Of a stretch of 64,000 bases of DNA, positions 59,642-64,000 are shown one piece after another. Under the pieces are notes generated by a model that saw only the letters and a program-made list of their open reading frames with translations, made no database searches and was not told the origin of the DNA. Position 1 is the stretch's first letter; every line of letters begins with the position of its first letter. The position numbers and the translations under genes were made by a program. The DNA is from Thioclava sp. GXIMD4216 (GTDB taxonomy: Bacteria > Pseudomonadota > Alphaproteobacteria > Rhodobacterales > Rhodobacteraceae): positions 723,501-787,500 of the forward strand of contig NZ_CP149926.1 in NCBI RefSeq assembly GCF_037949285.1, read 5' to 3'.

Positions 59642-60082
59642 ATGCAATTCGATGCGCCCAAGCGTCGGGGCGGAAATTCTTCGCTTCTGCCCATGATCAA
59701 TGTCGTTTTTCTTCTGCTGATTTTCTTTCTTATTTCAGCCAAACTGTCCCCGCCCGAACCTTTCCCGACAGAGCCGCCACACTCCGAGGCCGCGGCCGAA
59801 GCCGAGGGGGAATTCTCGGTGTTTCTCGGGGCCGAGGGGCAGCTTGGGTTCCGTGACATGATCGTGGCGCAGGGCGAAGATGTGGATCCGCTGGTCGGGG
59901 CGTTGGTTCAGGCGCGGGAAGAATATTGCGCGACAACCGATTGCGAGACCGATCCCGCCCATCTTCTGCTTCGCGGAGATCAGCATGTGAAAGCGACCTA
60001 TCTTGCGGGATTGCTGCCCAAGCTCGGGCAGGCCGGTTTTGCCAAAGTTGAACTGGTGACGACCCGGGGAGGGGCGGAATGA
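59642..60082 (+). CDS. ExbD paralogue with Asn replacing the proton-relay Asp
   Basis: A second ExbD in the same operon, 146 residues. The membrane helix is LLPMINVVFLLLIFFLISAK: position 20 is Asn (codon AAT at 59699-59701), while the first ExbD has Asp 20 at the equal position. The flanking residues PMI-VVFLLL are otherwise identical, so this is not misalignment. The periplasmic part carries an acidic linker (SEAAAEAEGE), a possible disulfide pair (EEYCATTDCETD) and a normal ExbD end (LLRGDQHVKATYLAGLLPKLGQAGF). D-to-N in E. coli ExbD abolishes function, so this subunit alone should not conduct protons. A heterodimer with the first ExbD is likely. tonB overlaps its stop by ATGA. Confidence 0.9.
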   Translation: MQFDAPKRRGGNSSLLPMINVVFLLLIFFLISAKLSPPEPFPTEPPHSEAAAEAEGEFSVFLGAEGQLGFRDMIVAQGEDVDPLVGALVQAREEYCATTDCETDPAHLLLRGDQHVKATYLAGLLPKLGQAGFAKVELVTTRGGAE

Positions 60083-60948
60083 AAAGCGGGCGTGTTCTTA
60101 TAGAGCTTGCGGGGTTCGCGACCGTGGCTGCGGCGCTGCATGTCATGGCGTTCGGGTTCGTTTCCCGTTCGGAAGGCGCGGTTTCGGCAGGGTCCGGAGG
60201 CGATGCGCTGGTCAGTATCGAGGCGGCGGATGCACAGGTCGCCGAATTGGTCGAGGCTTGGGAAAACCCCAAAATGCCCGAACCGGAGCTAAAGCTTGCG
60301 GCTGCCCCGCCCAAGATCGATATGCCCAAAGTGACCTTGCCAACGGTTGCGGAGGCTCCGCCATTGCCCGAGGTGACCGAGGAAGCGGAAGTGACCCCCG
60401 AGACGCCACCGGTTGAAGAGAAGGTGGTGCAGGAAGAAAAACCGACGGAGCTTGCGCCCGAAACGTCGGAGCGTCCGGAGGCCAAGCCCGAAAAGCCGGT
60501 CAAACCGCATCGTCAGGCGCGGGATGACCAGCGCAAGGGCCGGAAATCGGACCGCGATACGGCAGGGCGCGCAGCGCGCCATGCGGCGGGGTCGGGCAAT
60601 CGCGGGGCGCGGGGCAATGACGGCCATTCGAATGCGGCGACCCTGTCCAATGCGCAAAGCGAAAGCCTGCGCGGGCGCTGGGGCGCGCAGATCCGTCAGC
60701 GGGTTGAACGGCGCAAACGCTATCCCTCGGGGGCCAATGGGGCCAAGGGGCAGGCCGTCGTGCGGTTGACGGTTGCGGCCTCCGGACAGCTGGTTTCCGC
60801 TTCGCTGGCACGGTCTTCGGGCAATGCGGCCATTGATGCGGCGGCTCTTTCTGCGGTGCGCAATGCGGGCCGTTTCCCCAAAGCACCGGCGGGTCTGGGC
60901 AATGCCAGCCTGACATTCACGCTGCCGATGAGCTTCCTGCGGCACTAA
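60079..60948 (+). CDS. tonB: TonB family energy transducer
   Basis: Links the ExbBD motor to outer-membrane receptors. The 289-residue protein has an N-terminal anchor (VLIELAGFATVAAALHVMAFGF), a long Pro/Glu/Lys-rich spacer (about 60-165: PEPELKLAAAPPKIDMPKV, PPVEEKVVQEEKP), a basic Arg/Gly-rich stretch (about 150-180), and the C-terminal TonB domain (AQIRQRVERRKRYPSGANGAKGQAVVRLTVAASGQLVSASLARSSGNAAIDAAALSAVRNAGRFPKAP). ATG 60079 overlaps the exbD paralogue stop. The long spacer suits crossing the periplasm. No receptor gene is nearby. Confidence 0.92.
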   Translation: MKSGRVLIELAGFATVAAALHVMAFGFVSRSEGAVSAGSGGDALVSIEAADAQVAELVEAWENPKMPEPELKLAAAPPKIDMPKVTLPTVAEAPPLPEVTEEAEVTPETPPVEEKVVQEEKPTELAPETSERPEAKPEKPVKPHRQARDDQRKGRKSDRDTAGRAARHAAGSGNRGARGNDGHSNAATLSNAQSESLRGRWGAQIRQRVERRKRYPSGANGAKGQAVVRLTVAASGQLVSASLARSSGNAAIDAAALSAVRNAGRFPKAPAGLGNASLTFTLPMSFLRH

Positions 60949-61028
60949 GTTTCTGTTGAAGCCCCGCGCGGGATATGCATGTGATTAACGATAAGCATGT
61001 GCAATTCGATTAGAACGAGGGAAACGTT

Positions 61029-61460
61029 ATGCTGCAGGAATTCAAGGATTTCATTGCCAAGGGCAATGTGATGGATATGGCCGTGGGGATTATCGTTGGT
61101 GCGGCATTTACGGCGATTGTGAAATCGATGGTTTCCGATCTTCTGAATCCGATTATCGGGCTGGTCATCGGCGGGCTGGATTTCAGCAATATGTATCTGG
61201 TGCTGTCCGGCGATGTCGCAGCGGGGTCCAGCCTTGAGGCTGCGCGCGAGTCGGGGGCTGCGATCTTTGCCTATGGGGCCTTCGCGACCGCTGTCATCAA
61301 CTTTCTGATCATCGCCTTTGTTGTGTTCATGCTGGTGCGGATGGTGAACCGCATTCGCGCCGCCGCAGAGAAGCCCGATGAGGTGGCACCGGCGGTGCCC
61401 ACCGGCCCGAGCGAGCTGGATGTTCTGATCGATATTCGGGACGCGTTGAAAAAAAGCTGA
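61029..61460 (+). CDS. mscL: Large-conductance mechanosensitive channel
   Basis: Inner-membrane pentameric channel that opens under osmotic downshock. The 143-residue protein is a typical Msc[50 protein letters not shown] (helix 1 region), a loop with DFSNMYLVL, helix 2 ([26 protein letters not shown]) and a cytoplasmic helix. CGAGGGAAACGTT precedes the ATG. It lies 80 bases after tonB and 92 bases before the Lrp gene. An AT-rich spacer before it (TTAACGATAAGCATG) could be a promoter. Confidence 0.95.
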   Translation: MLQEFKDFIAKGNVMDMAVGIIVGAAFTAIVKSMVSDLLNPIIGLVIGGLDFSNMYLVLSGDVAAGSSLEAARESGAAIFAYGAFATAVINFLIIAFVVFMLVRMVNRIRAAAEKPDEVAPAVPTGPSELDVLIDIRDALKKS

Positions 61461-61516
61461 ACTCTTTCCTGCGAGAAGGGGAAAGTTTCTTGAACAAGTT
61501 TCAAAATTAGAAGATT

Positions 61517-61544
61517 CTTCGGCCCAGACCGTTTTGGGCCGAAG
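61517..61544 (+). promoter_or_regulatory. Hairpin covering the ribosome-binding site of the Lrp gene
   Basis: CTTCGGCCCA (61517-61526) pairs perfectly with TGGGCCGAAG (61535-61544) over an 8-base loop. The 3' arm includes most of the GAAGGA ribosome-binding site (61541-61546), and ATG 61553 follows. It may also be the terminator of mscL, though no T-run follows. A translational switch is a reasonable alternative. Confidence 0.55.
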
Positions 61545-61552
61545 GAAACTGT

Positions 61553-62011
61553 ATGTCACTTGATGCGACGGATCGCCGGATTTTGATGGTGCTGCAGCAG
61601 CAGGGCCGTATTTCCAACGCCGATCTCAGCGAGCGTGTGAACCTTTCGGCGTCCGCGTGTCATAGGCGGGTGCAACGGCTTGAAGAAGAAGGCTTTATCC
61701 GCGATTACGTAGCCCTTCTGGATCGTCGCCGTCTGGGGCGGAACACCACGGTTTTTGTCGAGATTACCCTGTCGAGCCAAAAGGACGAGGTTCTGCGTGC
61801 CTTCGAGAGCGAGGTGCGCAAGGTGCCCGAGGTGCTGGAATGCCATCTGATGGCAGGCAAGGCCGATTTCCTGCTGAAAGTCGTGGCGCAGGATACCGAT
61901 GATTTCGCGCAATTACACCGTGCGCGGCTTGCCTCTTTGCCGGGGGTGGCGCAGCTTCAGTCCAGCTTTTCGCTGCATGAGGTGCAGAATACCACGGCGC
62001 TTCCGATATAA
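61553..62011 (+). CDS. Lrp/AsnC family transcriptional regulator
   Basis: Feast/famine regulator, target unknown. The 152-residue protein has the N-terminal helix-turn-helix (DATDRRILMVLQQQGRISNADLSERVNLSASACHRRVQRLEEEGFIRDYVALLD) and the C-terminal RAM domain (LECHLMAGKADFLLKVVAQDTDDFAQLHRARLASLPGVAQLQSSFSLHEV). It is most like general Lrp rather than AsnC/BkdR. Its start codon lies just behind an SD-masking hairpin. A CtrA-type box follows two bases after its stop. Confidence 0.9.
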   Translation: MSLDATDRRILMVLQQQGRISNADLSERVNLSASACHRRVQRLEEEGFIRDYVALLDRRRLGRNTTVFVEITLSSQKDEVLRAFESEVRKVPEVLECHLMAGKADFLLKVVAQDTDDFAQLHRARLASLPGVAQLQSSFSLHEVQNTTALPI

Positions 62012-62012
62012 T

Positions 62013-62027
62013 TTAATCGCAGCTTAA
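62013..62027. promoter_or_regulatory. CtrA binding site (TTAA-N7-TTAA)
   Basis: TTAATCGCAGCTTAA exactly fits the full CtrA consensus TTAA-N7-TTAA. It is 46 bases before ATG 62073 of the small exported protein plus chemoreceptor operon. CtrA controls motility and chemotaxis genes in Rhodobacterales, so the context agrees. Confidence 0.75.
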
Positions 62028-62072
62028 ATGTTCTTCCTTAGGTAGATTCCGAGACTTGTGAAAGGGGTTCGG

Positions 62073-62357
62073 ATGAAGCTGGAGGCGTTGATTCTTTTCT
62101 TCTCGCTCTTGGTCGCGCCGATCGCACATCTGACAGGGGCACGGCCTGATCATGCGGGATTGACCCTCATGGTTGTGCCACCTTGGGAAGATGCCGTGCA
62201 GGTGGCCGACGTCGCACAGGCGCGGCTGATCGGACCAACCCGTGCGCCCTTCGGACTTTTGATCGAGATTGACGATTTAGCTCAGCTCGACCGCCTCGAG
62301 AGGGCGGGGGCGTGGTTTCTTCTGGATGCCAGAAAAGTGGAATGGATCTGCGGATGA
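62073..62357 (+). CDS. Small exported protein, 94 aa, operon partner of the chemoreceptor
   Basis: Function not recognised. An N-terminal hydrophobic segment ([21 protein letters not shown]) is a signal peptide or anchor. The rest is a compact alpha/beta domain: [67 protein letters not shown], ending with a lone Cys. AAAGGGG precedes ATG 62073; GTG 62058 is less likely. The stop overlaps the chemoreceptor ATG (ATGA), so the two are translated together. It might modulate or sense for the receptor, but that is an inference. Confidence 0.75.
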   Translation: MKLEALILFFSLLVAPIAHLTGARPDHAGLTLMVVPPWEDAVQVADVAQARLIGPTRAPFGLLIEIDDLAQLDRLERAGAWFLLDARKVEWICG

Positions 62358-64000
62358 ATAAAGTAGGGGCCTTTTTCAGCGACGATAGCGATCTCCCTTT
62401 TGCAGGCCGCGATATGGCGATGAAATATCTGGCATTCGGGATGGTGGTTGCGGCGCTTGGTGTGTCGCTTGTGGCCTGGATCATCGGGACCGCATTCTGG
62501 ATCGCGACAGGGGCGGCAGGTGTCTTTGCGGCTTTGGCCCTTTTGGGGTGGCGTATCGGGGACACGAAAAAGGGACGTTCGCTTCTGGCGCAGGGGATGA
62601 TCGGCCAATGTTTCGCCTTTACAGCCGCGTTTGCAGGCCATCCCTGGATCATCGACACCCATATGGCCTTTTTTGTGATGTGCGCGATGGTGACGGCACT
62701 TGTGGATACGCGCTGTTTGATCGTGATGACCGTCAGTACGGTTCTGCATCACGCAGGGCTCGGGATCATCTATCCGGTTCTGGTCTATCCCAGCACGGAT
62801 ATTTACGAGAATCTTGAAAGGATTGCGTTACATGGCGGTCTCTTTGCCCTTGAAGCGGGCGTGCTGATCGAGGTGGTCCGGCGACGGCAGAAGCTGTTCC
62901 GTGATGCGCTGGACCGTATGTCCGAACTTGAGGCCATTTCGGCGCAATCCGCGCAGGCACGGGAAACGGCAGAGGCCATGTCGCGCGAGGCCGAGGCGCA
63001 TCGTGCCGTGGCCGAGAAATCCGCGCAGTCCGCGCAGGAGGCCAGCGCCTTGGCCGCGCGTCAGGCCGATGAAAAACATGCTGCCGATATGGCGGTGCTG
63101 GAGGCCGAACGTCAACAAAGTATGGAACGTGCCGAGACGGCCAAGCGGCAGGAGCAGTTTGTGGCGGCCTTGAAATGCGCTTTGGAGCAGCTTGCGCAGG
63201 GGGATCTGTCGGTGCGGATGGTGCGGCCCGACGATCCGGGCTATGCGGATCTGGCGCAAAATTTCAATCTTTCGGTCGAGCAGCTTGCCGCCACCGTGAC
63301 CACTGCTCTGGAATGCGCCGTCGATATTCGGGCGCAGATTTCCGAAATCACATCCGCCGCCGACAACCTTTCGTCCCGGTCCGAACGGCAGGCAAGCGCA
63401 CTTGGTGATGCCGCCGCTGCGATCAACGAGCTTACGGTGGCGATCGAACAGGCGGCTCTGGTGAGCCGTGAAACTGCCGGATCGGCAGAAAAGGCGCGTA
63501 AGGCGGCGGGGGAAAGCTCGACCGTGGTGGCCGAATCGATCGAAGCGATGGCCGCTATCGAGGAAAGCTCGACACAGATTGCGCGGATTTCCTCTGTGAT
63601 TGACGATATCGCCTTCCAGACCAATCTTTTGGCGCTGAATGCAGGTGTAGAAGCTGCGCGAGCGGGAGAGGCTGGGCGCGGGTTTGCGGTGGTCGCATCG
63701 GAGGTGCGCGAACTGGCGCAGCGTTCTTCGTCTTCGGCGCAGGAAATCAGCAAATTGATCGAGGCTTCGGGCCGGCAGGTGAAAACCGGTGCCGAACTGG
63801 TCAGCCGCACCGTGTCCGAACTCGACAGGATTATCCGGCATGTCGGGACGATTGCGACCCAGATCCGTGAACTGGCTGAAAGCGCGGCCGAGCAATCGCG
63901 ATCCGTCAATGAGGTGAATAGCTCTGTGGAGCAGTTGGACCGGACGACGCAGCAGAATGTCGCCATGCTCGAAGAAACGACTGCTGCACATAATGCGCTG
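62354..64000 (+). CDS. Methyl-accepting chemotaxis protein with His-rich six-helix sensor, 3' partial
   Basis: Chemoreceptor; 549 codons are seen and the frame leaves the window open. Residues 20-175 make about six membrane helices without a large periplasmic loop. They contain His 96, 103, 132, 133 and 160 in [25 protein letters not shown] and [13 protein letters not shown], a pattern I recall from Rhodobacteraceae sensors. A coiled coil (about 180-270, Ala/Gln/Glu-rich), a HAMP-like element ([21 protein letters not shown]) and the signalling tip ([43 protein letters not shown]) follow. Translation is coupled to the small upstream gene; a CtrA box lies before both. Confidence 0.9.
   Translation, partial: MNKVGAFFSDDSDLPFAGRDMAMKYLAFGMVVAALGVSLVAWIIGTAFWIATGAAGVFAALALLGWRIGDTKKGRSLLAQGMIGQCFAFTAAFAGHPWIIDTHMAFFVMCAMVTALVDTRCLIVMTVSTVLHHAGLGIIYPVLVYPSTDIYENLERIALHGGLFALEAGVLIEVVRRRQKLFRDALDRMSELEAISAQSAQARETAEAMSREAEAHRAVAEKSAQSAQEASALAARQADEKHAADMAVLEAERQQSMERAETAKRQEQFVAALKCALEQLAQGDLSVRMVRPDDPGYADLAQNFNLSVEQLAATVTTALECAVDIRAQISEITSAADNLSSRSERQASALGDAAAAINELTVAIEQAALVSRETAGSAEKARKAAGESSTVVAESIEAMAAIEESSTQIARISSVIDDIAFQTNLLALNAGVEAARAGEAGRGFAVVASEVRELAQRSSSSAQEISKLIEASGRQVKTGAELVSRTVSELDRIIRHVGTIATQIRELAESAAEQSRSVNEVNSSVEQLDRTTQQNVAMLEETTAAHNAL

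Noticed and set aside
61001..61015. CtrA site before mscL (TTAACGATAAGCATG)
   Set aside because: Only the first TTAA half matches; the second half is CATG.
1..64000. tRNA, rRNA, CRISPR arrays, insertion sequences, prophage or defence islands
   Set aside because: Spacers were read on both strands. None contains cloverleaf-like sequences, regularly spaced repeats, transposase motifs or phage genes.

Overview
The window is a gene-dense chromosomal segment of a high-GC alphaproteobacterium. It most likely belongs to the Rhodobacteraceae (order Rhodobacterales); the genus cannot be fixed from sequence alone. Support comes from a DUF6478-type protein, an Irr-type iron box in front of mbfA, a serC-type leader RNA before serC-serA, a full CtrA site before a chemoreceptor operon, a RibH2-type lumazine synthase behind an FMN riboswitch, and the xseB-ispA-dxs isoprenoid cluster. 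I found no rRNA, tRNA, CRISPR array, transposase, phage gene or plasmid replication gene. Both ends cut through genes: arfB on the left and a methyl-accepting chemotaxis protein on the right.

Layout. 0-3 kb: arfB, a small unknown protein, a NUDIX hydrolase and a PiT phosphate permease. 3-5.7 kb, minus: FMN riboswitch-ribH and the NAD-salvage pair pncA-pncB. 5.8-11 kb: tRNA hydroxylase trhO, a lower-GC orphan membrane protein, the iron exporter mbfA with its operator, an AEC carrier, formaldehyde-detoxifying fghA and a HAD phosphatase. 11-14.1 kb, minus: xseB-ispA-dxs. 14.2-14.5 kb: a terminator-bounded region holding a tiny rare-codon ORF behind a full-length anti-16S Shine-Dalgarno. 14.5-18.4 kb, minus: a queuosine-precursor transporter, a phytase-like esterase, MepA and an MFS carrier. 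18.6-23.2 kb: YggT, RecQ and a large soluble hybrid histidine kinase. 23.4-28.6 kb: a PPP phosphatase and the whole phosphorylated serine pathway (serCA divergent from serB). 28.6-36.4 kb: lipoprotein, DUF6478 pair, CpdB-like nucleotidase, nudC, SRPBCC protein, pheA and a degenerate uracil-DNA-glycosylase homologue. 36.5-43.9 kb: two-gene RND efflux system, DsbD-N-like protein, yqgE and Sua5. 44-51.7 kb: acyl-CoA dehydrogenase coupled to a metallo-beta-lactamase-fold hydrolase, a permuted papain-like lipoprotein, azlCD, mobA-GNAT, a membrane-anchored unknown and greA. 52-57.6 kb: ETF-ubiquinone oxidoreductase, an unknown, a PaaI thioesterase, divergent metF/metR and suhB. 57.7-64 kb: a coiled-coil protein, exbB-exbD-exbD-tonB, mscL, an Lrp regulator, and a small exported protein fused by ATGA overlap to a chemoreceptor.

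Most of the window is core metabolism. The points that stand out are: (1) two adjacent ExbD proteins, one with the conserved membrane aspartate and the other with asparagine at the identical position, suggesting an asymmetric TonB motor; (2) the tiny ORF at 14395-14469 with a 17-nt perfect match to the 16S tail and clustered rare codons; (3) a uracil-DNA-glycosylase homologue that has lost its active-site His and iron-sulfur ligands; (4) a CtrA-box operon with a histidine-rich membrane chemoreceptor; and (5) clear cis-elements for FMN, serine, iron (Irr) and MetR control. All functions are read from sequence motifs and remembered family features. No database search was run.
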